Shown piece after piece: positions 11,955 to 23,004 of a stretch of 64,000 nucleotides of DNA. The position numbers and the translations under genes are program-made. Under the pieces are notes generated by a model. It was not told the DNA's origin and made no database searches. It saw only the letters and a program-made list of their open reading frames with translations. Source of the stretch: Tolypocladium sp. Sup5 PDA-1 (lineage: Eukaryota > Ascomycota > Sordariomycetes > Hypocreales > Ophiocordycipitaceae); the NCBI GenBank assembly GCA_000750105.3, contig JPHH03000087.1:30982-94981 (forward strand). Reading direction: 5' to 3'. Within the stretch, counting starts at the first letter, position 1; each line of letters starts with the position of its first letter.

Positions 11955-12879
11955 AATATATTCAGCCCATAGCCTTTACACCATGGGGTTCGACTACTGC
12001 ATTATACTTATATACAGACGCGTGCAACTTTCAAGGGTCGATTTCGTCTGTGACCGAGCAAGTCATTGAGAAATCAGGTTATATCCTCCATTAATACCAG
12101 TACACACCCACAGGCCAAGCCTTGGGTACGGCGCAATGGGCCATATCTTGGCTTTGATGAAGAGTTATCTTCCCTTCTGAGGGAGACACTGGGCAGTGCA
12201 ACCATAACTTGACAGTGGTCCTTGTTTGAGGTTCTTCGTTTGACTTTCAACTCTACTTCGTTGTGCAGGAGACGATGCACGGCTGTCGCAACTCATGCAC
12301 CGCTGGAGGAACGACATAGATTAGCTTGAATAAATGCAACATAATCCAATTTCTGCATAATTACATTACGTCCAAAGACCTAACGCTTTGCTTTCAATAC
12401 ATTATCCGGCTCGCCTCGACTGCGTTTCACTTCCTCCGTATCATACCTGTGCTGAAACACAGACGATGTTATTATACGAGGAGAATCTCGGGAGGACTAC
12501 AGCATATGGTCCCATTAAATGGTACCAGCCACCTGTTGCCCAGCTTTTCCAGCTAATTTCCCGTACTGACAAACACCAAGGCTAAAATCTGCCTTACACG
12601 TAGAGGACAGCTCGAGACATATACTACGGCTATGTGTGGAAACGGCCACAAAAGTCCATTCGTTCTGGCATGGCATAAAGACATACGTGTAGAGTTATGT
12701 AGTCGTACAAACTGGATGCTTATTCAGGCGAGGTGAAGCAGTATCACAGTATCCATCGAAGTATGGTAAGTACTGCGTCCATTTGTCTACAAGATTATAC
12801 CGAGTGACAATAATGGCTCCGACTAAAGTATTAAATCAAGCCAAGGCCGACTCAAATCTGTCGCATTGACCAAGCAAAG
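11955..12879. other. Intergenic stretch without a supported gene
   Basis: Only short frames of 60-76 codons; no repeats or RNA-like folds were noticed. Confidence 0.45.
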
Positions 12880-13498
12880 ATGAATCCATCTCATCGCAGA
12901 CAGCCTAAGCCATCTCACTTGCAACGTGACGAAGACGAAGCACAATACCGTCGCCTTCTAGCCAAATACGCGGATATATTAGAGAACGAGAAAGCAGATT
13001 CAGAAAGTCGGCCATTCATCTCCACACTTCTTTCCTGGTGTGTTTTCACGAGAGCTTTCTCTTTCTCTCAGGTCTTTAGGAGTATTCGCGGAGTTCAGGC
13101 CCTGAAAGTGGCGGGTAAAATGATGAAGCCTGCTCTCAAGCTAGCCAAAACCTTGCCGGCATTATCATGCGCTCTTCTGTTTGGTCTCGTCTCTGCGGTT
13201 GGACTCACATGGTGTTGGTGGTACCTAAGGCGTAACTGCATTTGGATTATCTATCGTCTACTATTGTAAGTGAGCCGTTATTTTGTGCTCGGAACGTGTG
13301 CTAAACATAAATAGTCCTCTACTGTTGAACTCAGTTATTGCACTGATTCCAATGAACATTCCCGCGATTGATGATGCTCAGTGGACCACAGCTTTGCCGA
13401 TCGCGTTCATCATTGCTGGATTATGGCTGATTGTGAGCCATGTCTACAAAACATCCTCGCTTCCCACTCTTGAGAGATCAGTGCGAAGAGCACGATAG
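12880..13498 (+). CDS. Small integral membrane protein of unknown function
   Basis: Exons 12880..13265 and 13315..13498, with a 49-bp intron (GTAAGT...ATAG) in phase 2; 189 residues. The N-terminal 55 residues are hydrophilic (NPSHRRQPKPSHLQRDEDEAQ). Then come a basic amphipathic stretch, a hydrophobic segment (LPALSCALLFGLVSAVGLTW), a second across the splice site (WIIYRLLLFPLLLNSVIALI) and a third (LPIAFIIAGLWLIVSHVY), ending in a basic tail (RSVRRAR). Two to three membrane spans are likely. No conserved family is recognised. Confidence 0.55.
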
Positions 13499-13790
13499 AG
13501 CAACAAATGGACCGGTAGTTTTTGTCTACAGACCTGAGATGGGCGACATTTGAAGAGCATTTTCATAATCTGATCCAATGAATGTATTTACTGGTGCAAG
13601 ATTATATGAAATTATTTAATCTTATTGTTTGACTTTAACAAAGTGTGTTCACTAGTGCTTGATGAAACACGAAGTGGTAGAATAGAGTTTGAGCCGACGA
13701 CATCTCCAGCCAACCTTAGGCACATTATTTTATGTCGTCGCAAGGCCATAAACGCGCAGTATGAGGCTTGAATATCATTAACTTGGAAAC

Positions 13791-14474
13791 CTATCTAGCT
13801 TGTTGACCTGTTCCGTACTGGATATTTTTCACCCCCAAGCCAGGCATCTCATTCATTACCCCTAGTGTGTGAGGACAAGAAGGTTGATTAGCACCAGTGG
13901 CCAGGAAACAGGCTTCGTCGAATCCATAGCTACATGTGGGATCATTAATATTCAGCAATTGGTAGTTTCTCGCGACCCAACTGTCCGGCTGAGCGAGACA
14001 AGAAGAAAGGAAGTTCATGCTGTTCGCAGCCGACAACGGCAGTTTTCCGTCATGCAAGTGGTTGCGACAATTGTCGACTGAGACGTACTCATATTCCACC
14101 ATAATACCTCCACCTATATGGGGCTCTTCAGTAGCAGGAACACCAAACCCCAAGTAGTTCCAAGCGTCGTACGATACATCGTACGCCCCAGCGGAGGAGT
14201 CGACACGTAACAGATGAACAATCTTATCGTCGCGGGACAATTTGACGCAGATATTGTTGCAGTCGATGGAACCAGGCCAGTATGCCACGCGATTGATGTT
14301 GATTTTGCATCCAAGAACACCTATAGATGACGAATATTGCCCGTGTGGTGTGATGCCTATGGAACCCGCGATCCTCTGCGCAGAAGAGGCTTTAGCACGA
14401 AGCGCAAAAAGGGCAACCACAGTGACCCAAAGCCTCAGCATGATTGGGAATGTTTTAGTGCTTTGAGAAACCAT
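13791..14474 (-). CDS. Secreted cysteine-rich protein, double-psi-barrel-like core
   Basis: 227 residues from the ATG at 14474; a signal peptide is visible (MLRLWVTVVALFALRAKASS), and Met at 14440 is an equally good start. The mature part contains IGVLGCKININRVAYWPGS, CNNICVKL, LLRVDSSAGAYDVSYDAWNY, LPLSAANSMNFLSSC and NINDPTCSYGFDEACF. This matches a fungal family of small secreted proteins. The CxxICVK, hydrophobic-Asp and AYDxSYDAW order resembles a double-psi beta-barrel as in RlpA and expansin-like proteins; this is inference. Cys pairs suggest an extracellular, disulfide-bonded protein, perhaps wall-associated or an effector. It diverges from the chitinase at 15054. The reading frame stays open 127 codons further upstream, which is unusual, but that part has no signal peptide or recognised domain. 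Confidence 0.6.
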   Translation of the reverse strand: MVSQSTKTFPIMLRLWVTVVALFALRAKASSAQRIAGSIGITPHGQYSSSIGVLGCKININRVAYWPGSIDCNNICVKLSRDDKIVHLLRVDSSAGAYDVSYDAWNYLGFGVPATEEPHIGGGIMVEYEYVSVDNCRNHLHDGKLPLSAANSMNFLSSCLAQPDSWVARNYQLLNINDPTCSYGFDEACFLATGANQPSCPHTLGVMNEMPGLGVKNIQYGTGQQAR

Positions 14475-15053
14475 TGTATTTCGCTCCAGAGAGATAGTAC
14501 AATCGGGACAGAATGGGCCATTTGTATGTACGAGTGAGTGAGACCCAAGTCCCAACATGACTCCTACAAACGCTGCCAATTCCACAACCGGCCGCTGGGA
14601 ATTGTAGTACACTATTTGCAACCTTCCTTGGGCGAACTCCAGTCGAAACATGCCACATCCACTACCCCTTGCCCGCCGCTTATCATGCAGGAATTGCATA
14701 CTACCGATGCAGCAGCCAAAAAAGTCTGCATAACAGCACTCCATCACGATATCTGTCAAAAAGCTGGATACATAGTTCTCCCAAACAGCTGAGTCTTTGG
14801 TTACAGTGCCGTATGTAGTATTTAACAAACTGCCACTTACATCGGCATGGATCATTGAGCCCCGACATCAACGTTCGCGGTACATTGCCGCCAAACTCTT
14901 TCACTGCCACGCACTTTCATCGGCAACAAGTGGTCTAGATACTACCTCAATTAGCCTCAGGATAGATCCATTCTTTATATGTAACAGACGACGGAATGTC
15001 AACGTCCTGTGATGTGATCATGCATCTTCTTTTGCACATACAAACACTTTCAA
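14475..15053. promoter_or_regulatory. Divergent intergenic region between secreted protein and chitinase
   Basis: The two genes start 579 bases apart and are transcribed away from each other, so they may share upstream control. On the minus strand this stretch is also an open frame in phase with the secreted-protein gene. No specific binding site is called. Confidence 0.35.
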
Positions 15054-16500
15054 ATGCATATAAACTTCGCAACGATAGCTTCATCGCTTTTGCTTTTTGG
15101 AAGTCTCACGATGGTACTTCTGGATGGGGCAAGAGGACAAGATGACAGACATTATGTTAATGCCGTCTACTTCACGAACTGGTCAGTTATCACAGCCTGC
15201 TATGATCTTGAATACGCACGTTAACCTTGACAGGGGTATTTACGGTCGGGATTATCAACCGTATTCACTCCCGGCCTCTCAAGTCTCCCACGTTCTATAT
15301 GCATTCATGAATATCCATGCAAATGGAACAGTGTAAGTATTCAAATATACCACGAGGACGGACGCGAAGTGCTAACTATGCCTTGAAGGTATTCCGGTGA
15401 TACATATTCTGATTTAGAAAAACACTACCCCAATGACTGTAAGCTTGACTCCTATATCGAGTGAAGAAACATCTATACTGAGGTCTTGTTTAGCTTGGAA
15501 TGACGCTGGGGTTAATGCATATGGCTGCGTCAAACAGTTTTACCTTCTGAAGAAGAGAAACCGCCATATGAAAGTGTTGCTATCCATTGGCGGGTGGAGC
15601 TGGTCTGCCAACTTTCCAGCAGCCGCAAGCTCGGAGGCCACTCGATCAAATTTTGCGCAGAGTGCTGTCAGCTTGATGAAGGATTGGGGGCTCGACGGCA
15701 TAGATGTTGATTGGGAATATCCCATCGACGATATGCAGGCTAAAAATATGGTCCTGCTTCTTCAGGCGGTTCGAGACGGCCTAGATTCATACGCTAAGAC
15801 ACATGCGAAAGGTCACCATTTCTTGTTATCCTTTGCCGCCTCAGCTGGCCCAGAAAATTTCTACAAGTTGCCGCTGGCTGATCTTGGCAAGATTGCGGAT
15901 TACGTCAATCTAATGGCTTACGACTTTGCTGGAGGATGGAGTCAGTTCAGTGGCCACGCATCGAACCTTTTCGCAGACTACGAGAACCCTAGCGCTACTC
16001 CATTTAACACGGACGCCGCTGTAGGAGCTTATAATATGAGCATTCCACCCGGTAAGATATTATTGGGCATGCCACTATACGGTCGCTCGTTTCGGAACAC
16101 CGCCGCTCTTGGAACTAGCTACTCAGATGTTGGGCCTGGCAGCTGGGAAGACGGAGTGTGGGACTATAAGACGTTACCGAAGGAAGGTGCGACAATAGAA
16201 TACGATGATGTCGCCCAAGGCTCTTATAGCTACAATCCAGTCACACAGGAGCTTATATCCTTTGATACACCAGACATGGTGCGCACGAAGGTAGCATACT
16301 TAAAGCGTTTAGGCTTGGGAGGTAGCATGTTTTGGGAGGCATCTGCAGACAAGCAAGGCGCGGCGGGTTCCCTGATTGGCACCAGTTTTGAGTCACTCGG
16401 TTCTCTGGATTCGACTCAAAACTACCTCGACTACCCAGACTCTCATTATGACAATATTAGGATGGGTATGAACGGCAGTGGTCAGAAGCTTGTAACATAA
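15054..16500 (+). CDS. GH18 endochitinase (chit42 type)
   Basis: Exons 15054..15181, 15234..15332, 15389..15438 and 15494..16500; introns of 50-56 bp with agreeing phases; 427 residues, the usual size of the 42-kDa fungal chitinases. The N terminus MHINFATIASSLLLFGSLTM is a signal peptide. Landmarks are AVYFTNWGIYGRDYQP (strand 1), VLLSIGGWSWS (SxGG motif), DGIDVDWEYP at about 160-169 (DxxDxDxE, Glu as proton donor), LMAYDFAGGWS, GMPLYGRSF and GSMFWEASAD (strand 8 Trp). No chitin-binding module or GPI signal follows, so it is probably freely secreted and cleaves chitin in walls, cuticle or mycoparasitised hyphae. It is intact by sequence. Confidence 0.93.
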
Positions 16501-16588
16501 ACACGTATCATGGTAGTATCATTTGAGCAGACAAAGAGTTCTGTTGGCGTAGCTTACGACATGTTTCACATATCAGAGTAACGACCAT

Positions 16589-17585
16589 TTAGTGTATGCG
16601 CCTCCCATCAGCTCTTCCTCCAAAAGACCTGATGTTGGCGCACCATGGCAACCAGGGCCTCGCCGGCTGCGGAGAAAGAATGCCATCGAGTAGCTTCAAT
16701 GAGTCCCGAGCAAGACGCCGCCAGGCCGCCCCCGGAACTGGTCGGGCTGGCGCGGCCTTTTGTCCAGAGAAGCCTGTAGATTCCGCCCCCCTACTCTGCA
16801 GCCCTCCTCCCATAATCTGGTTGCCTTCTTGGAAATTATCCCCAATCATGTCATCCAGGAAGCTGGTGTCGATCTCCGCCCATGAAGTATCTCTGGTCCA
16901 AGACATGCCGTCCTCGGCCTCGCTTGCGTTTCCTACCATCGGATCATCACTCTGGGAGGGTTGAGCCAGGGTATTGGAGGCGATGATCGGAGCTGGCCCT
17001 TGGTCGCTGCTGCTTCCCGACGCATTGTCAAGACCTCGCTGCTGCCTTGCTGCTTCTACGCCGATGGAGCTCGAGCCGCCACCCCTGCGGCTGCCAGCAG
17101 CATTCGACCCAGTCCCGCCGTCCGACAGCACCTCGTCCGCGCTTGTGTCGGTAAACGCATATGGATCGGCGGTCGTGCTGTGCGAGGACCGCCGTGAGGA
17201 CCGATGCTGCCGTCGCCTAGCGCTACGTCTCAAGGGCTGCTGTTGTCTTCTGTCGTGATGAGACTGGGCAAGTCGGCGGCTCTGTCTCCGCGGCTGTTGA
17301 GTGGTCCTCCCGGACAAGGCATCCGCGATCTATTACCCCGGTTAGTCAGAGAGCTGGTACAGTAGTGTACATGAAGGCTCCTACTAAGCTGTTCACGTCT
17401 GGAACCGTCTCCCCCTCCGGGAGATGGACCATGACACGGTGGCATTGGTGCGTCGGATCCCAATAGGTCGTCGCGGCAAAGACATGCGCCAGGACGCCCA
17501 AGTCTTTCGTCTTCTGCAGGACACTAGGACCGCTCTTGCGGGCCTTAGCCTTCTCCTTGGTGTCGTGTTCGTGCGGATGATCCAT
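16589..17585 (-). CDS. MADS-like/disordered nuclear protein, unknown function
   Basis: Complement of 17385..17585 and 16589..17329; the 55-bp intron (GTAGGA...CTGACTAAC...AATAG) is phase 0, joining VPDVNSL to IADALSGR; 313 residues. The first 70 residues (KEKAKARKSGPSVLQKTKDL, GVLAHVFAATTYWDPTHQ, VMVHLPEGETVPD) have a basic helix followed by two hydrophobic strands, the outline of a short fungal MADS-type DNA-binding module; this assignment is tentative. The remainder is disordered: Arg/Gln/Ser-rich (RRQSRRLAQSHHDRR), then acidic and Gly/Ser-rich. The exon-2 DNA is GC-rich and open on the opposite strand too, so coding strand was chosen from the splice continuity. Confidence 0.5.
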
Positions 17586-19277
17586 GTTAGGCTGCTCTAC
17601 CGCCTCAAGGCGACAGACTGGGACAGGGTGATACAAAAATGGTGGATAAGCACAAGGCCAGCCGGAAGACTGCAGCCTACTCCTTCTTTCACAGGCTTGT
17701 CTGCTTTGTTCTGATCTCCTTCTTGATCCAGGCGGCCTCATGGGGTTCATATGACAGCAGCGTTGTTCAACAAGTCCACAGGAGGGAGGCGTGGCTCTAT
17801 CGTCCAGGTGTGTCAAAGTCCACAAGCCATTTTCTGGCCCTTCTCTCGCTCACAACCCTGGCTCATCCATTAGTGGTCTTTGCGTTCCTGAGTCGCTCAT
17901 TCTTTTCCATGTGTCAAGGTTTCCAGGTGCTCCGGCGCTCGGGTGTTGCGTAGTCCGAAAGCCACAGGGCAGACCCACCACGACGGACTCTCGGCCTCGA
18001 CGAGTTGGTGCAGAGAGCCGATTGCTCAACAATGGTCAAGAAAACCTTTTTTTCCGGGTCACTTTCTCGGTCACTTCCCATACTTTACAGTACTTGCCGT
18101 TTTGTGGAGCGGGAGTCAGTCAATCCAGATATCTTAGAGTTGGTCACTAGCAGGCAAACGGACGGTAGTCCCCCGGCCGCTCGTCAGACCCAGCCTCGGG
18201 CAAATTCCGTCCCAGTGTGTAACAACAAAGAGTTTTGACAAACGGTTTTCACGTCCTCAACTTGCCTAATGGTGTGGCATCGTGCTGGCGTACAATGATT
18301 AGTCCTCTTTGAGACCGTCGGGGCAAGTCCGATTCTCATGTCCCAAAGCGCGGGCACCTAGTCGACAAACGGTCAAGCCACTGCTGCAGTGCGTAGAAGA
18401 GCGACCGTTGCCAGCTCCGAGGCAATATTTGCTCTCTGAATGACTTAAATGGATGTCCTAGAAGTGCCCAAGTGCCCGCAGTAGGCAGGGTGTGGGCGAT
18501 GTGGCGGCGTGTCGCCGGGTGCCTTTGTCATGCCCGTCTTCTAGCTATCAGTGTTTCGCGGATGAGCCACTTGTCTGTAACAGGAATTTGGCTGAGATCG
18601 CGAGACTGGAAGCTGCTCGTCCAATGTTGGACGATTGAGTACTGCAAGAAACTTGGCGTCCATGGCCAGTCTCGATTCGGACTTTTCGCCTTGTATCAAT
18701 CGTCGCGCAGGTGGACGGCGGACTGGATGTGGTCCAAGTTCGACAGGCCCGATTCTAGTCATGTCTTGTGCTGTCAATTAAGAGCCTTCTCGTCCCGAAT
18801 TTTGTGGTGGGAATTGACGTGATGACACAATATAGCCCATACATCGTTCACTTTGGGGCCATTGAAACCTTGGAACCGGCAGGGACATTGTCGCCAAACG
18901 GCCCGCAGCTCGAGACGCTGCTCAGAGAGAAGCTAGGCTACCTGTACAATTCCGAGCTTTGAGGCAGCTTTTGGCCTCGGCGTAACTGTCAGAAGTGCAC
19001 CAGTGTCCTCACACGGCATCAGCGACATCTGGCAGTAGGTCGCTGCCACTACCACACCCTACTGTTGTTCCCTTGCTTCGCGGCTGCTTATTCACAACAC
19101 GACCTCAGTTCAACTCGGCCCATTGTCGCCAAACTGTCAACTCCCAAGTCTTGCGCACCAAGCACCCTCGTAGTTACTAGACGATTCAGTTTCGGCTCAG
19201 CTCTTGAAATAAATACCATTCTATGTGCCTTGCAGCAGCCGGAAACATTCCTCGCCACCCAACGTGCACCGTTCATC
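17586..19277. other. Intergenic stretch without a supported gene
   Basis: About 1.7 kb with many overlapping frames on both strands (up to 119 codons), none with domain, splice or signal-peptide support. No direct or inverted repeats were noticed. Confidence 0.4.
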
Positions 19278-20036
19278 ATGTCTCACAACGACTTCATCCA
19301 AGACTTCTTGGCTAGAAAGTCGGCGCCACAATGGAAGCACAGAATACAGAAGGCGCCTGCACCTCTGCTTCAGCCAGGAAGCCGGAAGATGGGGGGCAGC
19401 ATGTCATCACGGCAGGTAAAAATTGAGCCATCCAGTGCATCGAGTGACTTTGCGGCTCAGCCAGCGACACGCTTTGCTCCTTATCCCTTCCAAAGTGCGC
19501 ATGGCATGGGTAACATGTGGTATTGCTGCCGACTCTCCACTTGCTCTCATCACTGACAGGACGCAGGGCCGCCGACGACGTTGAACCCAACAATTCACCA
19601 ACCACACTCTCCCAGTGAGTACGCCTAGGCAAGACATGAGGCGATGATCGAGAGTTGCTGACTGCTTCGCCAGCTTGGAAGAAGTGGTGATGCATCTTGC
19701 CACAGAGTAAGTAGCTGTTACTGTTGTTTTGAAGAAGCGGAAACGCTAATTTGGTTATAGCATGCAAGGTATTCATCGAAGGTGAGTCGTTCCGCCATGG
19801 TGGAGTACGAATCATCTAACGACTCAATACAGGCTCAATGAGTTGCTGGAGTACAAGAAAGAGTACGTGCCCTCGGGTTTTTGAGCCATGTAGCATTGCC
19901 TGACTTGCTGCGTAGGAATAAGGAGAACATGCAGGATATCCGATACACGCTCAAGCAGTTGGCGGAAATGTACCCTGTGACCGGGCAGGACACGGTTGAT
20001 CCTAGCTTTACCTTTCCACCGCTTCCAAGCGCGTGA
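19278..20036 (+). CDS. Six-exon small coiled-coil protein with micro-exons
   Basis: Exons 19278..19509, 19560..19614, 19674..19706, 19761..19781, 19833..19862 and 19916..20036; introns of 50-59 bp, all GT-AG, phases all consistent; 163 residues. Exons 3-5 are only 33, 21 and 30 bases. The N terminus MSHNDFIQDFLARKSAPQW leads into a Ser/Pro-rich linker. The C-terminal half is a continuous helix-forming segment (HLEEVVMHLATDMQGIHRRL, NELLEYKKENKENMQDIRY, TLKQLAEMYPV), a likely coiled coil. It ends FTFPPLPSA. I recognise no family. Five introns kept in frame across such short exons argue strongly that the gene is under selection. Confidence 0.65.
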
Positions 20037-20881
20037 TATCCGTGGTGTTGATACGCTAAATACGATGAACAATAATACCAACTCTTTACACACGCTGTAG
20101 ACGTATTGCAGGTTATATCTCGGGCCAAAGACGCGAGAATGCAACGTATCGAGGGTCCTTCCAGCCCAAATGCTGCTCGTTTCGTGTCGATGGAAGGAAG
20201 TCGGCCGACGGCCGTAGGCCTTGTCCGTTCACCGACGTAGTCAGTGGTTACTCTCTGTCTAGAACACGTACTGTATTAGCAATTGTCTGCTGATTCCTGC
20301 AGTCCAACCCGGAAGACCTGCTTACGCCCGGTATCTCATTGGGGGCATCCAATGTCATGGCAACCGCTGCTAAACGGAACGGCCCATTACACGAAGGGGG
20401 GTTTAAGTATTGCAACTCCGTCTTGCCGTCTTGGATATAGCCACAAATAGACGGTGAAGCGGCGGTGATGAAGCGACCGTGGTGAAGCGCCGGTGACGCT
20501 GGTAGTTGTGATACATCAAGAAGCGGACAACCGACCCTGAGCGTGAGGGACCGTCTTCTGCCAGGGATCGGCTTTTTGCAGGTCGTCAGCGACTTGCTGC
20601 CATGATGCCGCCGTCCGCGGTGGAAATCACTTCCTGCTTGCTGCCGTAAGAGTGACAAAACCATAAAGGCAGAACGCCGGCAACGCTGACTGCAGACATA
20701 GCCGAGGTCAGCGTCGCACTGCTAACAGCAGGCTACATGGCCCAACCTGGACACCATGGTGAGCAGCCGACCACATCAGTATGGGAGACCCATGGGACAG
20801 TAAATCCAAGAGCAGGCGAAGTTGACCAAGTGTAGGGCAGAGAACTGGGTTGACCGTCGAGCCAGCCAAAGTCCGATTGGC
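20037..20881. other. Intergenic stretch without a supported gene
   Basis: A 138-codon ATG frame on the minus strand (20248-20664) is the only sizeable one. Its sequence has no domain, signal peptide or coding-like regularity and was not accepted as a gene. Confidence 0.4.
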
Positions 20882-22560
20882 TTATTCGAGCGACCGGGGT
20901 TGCCAATTTTCCTCGAATAACTGGCTGACGAAAAAGTAATCATTGTCGCAGCAGATGGCACGCTTTCGAAGCTTCTCCCAGTCGCTCTCTGTACAGCAAG
21001 GTCAGGGCCGCTCTTGGAGCTCGGTGCTAGGTGCAAGGTACGGATTGCAGACGTGCCATATTGCTCACAAACGCCCTACTTTGTTTCATGAACTGAATTT
21101 TGCCATCGTCCAAATCCAACTGCTCGCGAAGACTTTGCTCCTTGCAGTCATTGGACAGCGCGCAAAAGCTCCTGCTGCAATAGTGGAAGTGTGCGAGGAG
21201 GATATTCGCCCCTTTGCGCATGGGATTAGCCAAGAGGAACCACAGTGAAGGAAAGTGCCAGGGCCGCGCTCTATTCTTACCAAGATGATACTCCTTGGCC
21301 CTTTCCTTAGGAGCAAAGCGCCGCTGTGCAGACGGCGGCTAGTAACTAGTAATCTAGGGCGTAGTTGTCGTTGAAGCAAGGTTTGGAGGGAGGACTTGCC
21401 TGCATTCCATGTAGTGTAGTATCGCTGGCGTCATGAGCCATGAGAAGGGCGGCATTATGTAGCAAGATGAAGGTTACGAGGTACGTAACCAGCCAAGTAT
21501 TCCTATTACCTCTGTAAATCATCTTCTGAAGTCTGTTTAAGACGTCCTTTCGGAGCTCCTTCTGAATGTTATGGATCAAGATGAACTCTAATTGAGCGCT
21601 TAGAGCAGGCGGGACCGGGATCCTATCCTGATAGGGATGCGTGTCGTTGAGCGGATAGTGATCGATGCCAAGTATCTCTTCTCCGACGATGTAGGCAGGC
21701 ATTGTTGATAGTCGGGTGGACATCCATAACATGAACAAGGAATCTAGTAACTCGAGCGACTTTGTTGGGGTTGCCGGGTCCTTGAATAACTGGCAAGCCT
21801 GACGGTATGTTAAGTACAGTAGCCCATCATGTGGCCCCGACCACTTTTTGAGCGCATGCCCGATGACGCCGGGGATATAGCTGCCGTACGCCTTTATCCC
21901 GTCTTCCAAATTCACCAAGGCGTATGGTGGAAGCGAGATGGACCTTTTGGTACATCCAAAGTCCCAGGTCTGCTCTAGGCTGTCACCTTGCTGAGGAATA
22001 AACTCTCGCACTGGAAGCTCCATGTACTTGTGGCAAAGGCCCTCGGATATGTGGACGACCTTGATCTCTGTCGATGCCCAATTCTGTATCGGATCCACGG
22101 TATTGTTATTCCATCGGCGTGTCCACTCGCGGCTGGGAACCTCGCTGGGGTGGTAGAGCTTGATGTCGGTGATTTTGTATCTCAGACACGGAAAACGAGC
22201 CGAAGGCGACCCAGTCAGTCGTTTGCATGTCAAGCATGGCCCGCTGGGAACATCAGGATTGCTATTGCACTGGGACGTCTCAGATTAGTATCCATTAGCA
22301 TACGATTTCCACGCCACGAGCTTGAGGATCAACCCCTGCTATGTGGCTTTGATGGCACTTACACGTATCCGTTGCATCCTGCACCTAATACACGAACCAA
22401 TCTCCCTAGTTTGGGCCGTCTGTCTGCGGAGATTGACATCCTGGAATGGACCGCGCTTCAGCCCTCCCGGTACCGGTGGCAGGATACTGGGGCTCGATTG
22501 CTGATCCGGAGACCAATCCTTGCTTCGGCCACCTCTGTTAACGCCAAGGAGGAAAAATGC
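20882..22560 (-). CDS. Zn2Cys6 fungal transcription factor, 5' end unresolved
   Basis: Complement exons ~22560..22363, 22269..21400, 21338..21281, 21211..21069 and 20986..20882. Exons 1 and 2 join to give CIRCRMQRIR|CNSNPD, PCLTCKRLTG and ARFPCLRYK, completing a CX2CX6C...CX2CX6C zinc cluster. The body (IKLYHPSEVPSREWTRRW, PIQNWASTEIKVVHISEGL, VNLEDGIKAYGSYI, TWLVTYLVTFILLHNAALL) and the tail (EYHLGANILLAHFHYC, DNDYFFVSQLFEENWQPRSL) match a large fungal regulator family. Exon 2 ends CAG|GCAAGT, so intron 21339-21399 uses a GC-AG boundary; without it the protein would stop early. No ATG exists in the first exon's frame before a TGA at 22561-22563; the upstream DNA is a segment duplicated elsewhere in the window, so the start is either in an unseen upstream exon or lost. 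The last intron has two possible acceptors. Confidence 0.7.
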
Positions 22561-22724
22561 TCAAACGGACTCGCACAGCCTCATAGCTTACGACATCAAC
22601 AAGAGCCTCACTCTCGGAGACCTCCCTTTTCCTATGTATATAATGACTGTTATTTCCAGTTCAATTAGATAGAAATCAAGCTCTCTTCATTCTATGATTC
22701 TGACTGCATCCTGACGGTTGACAG
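22536..22724 (-). repeat. Duplicated segment, copy A (inverted partner of 34355-34540)
   Basis: Read on the minus strand, about 189 bases match 34355-34540 on the plus strand with few differences, beginning TGTCAACCGTCAGGATGCAG and ending GGCGTTAACA. Both copies begin with the same short coding end (VNRQDAVRIIE, stop) and then a shared non-coding part. Copy A ends exactly where the open frame of the zinc-cluster regulator begins. Confidence 0.85.
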
Positions 22725-23004
22725 CGGTTCTCACCTGCTCAATACGATCGAAGTCCCTACCAACCCTCATGGCAATACAGTAGGTTTTGCTTTTACGAAC
22801 ATACTGTAGCTGTCGCCAACCCAGAACATTTGGCTCGTAAAGACGGCCATACGCGACCCTAGGCCGCAGCACCGACAAGCGCATACAGTTGATGAAAGAC
22901 CATCGTTTCTTTTCCTTCTACTGCGGTATGCCGGCCAAGACCTAGCTGACTACAGCCCATGATTTGATGCTACTCCGAACTACTACTTGCGTCCACTTGT
23001 TTCC

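Noticed and set aside
16596..17258. Plus-strand frames opposite the MADS-like gene
   Set aside because: The minus strand gives an exact phase-0 splice between two coherent segments; the plus frames do not join.
20248..20664. 138-codon ATG frame on the minus strand as a gene
   Set aside because: No domain, signal peptide, splice partner or coding-like composition.
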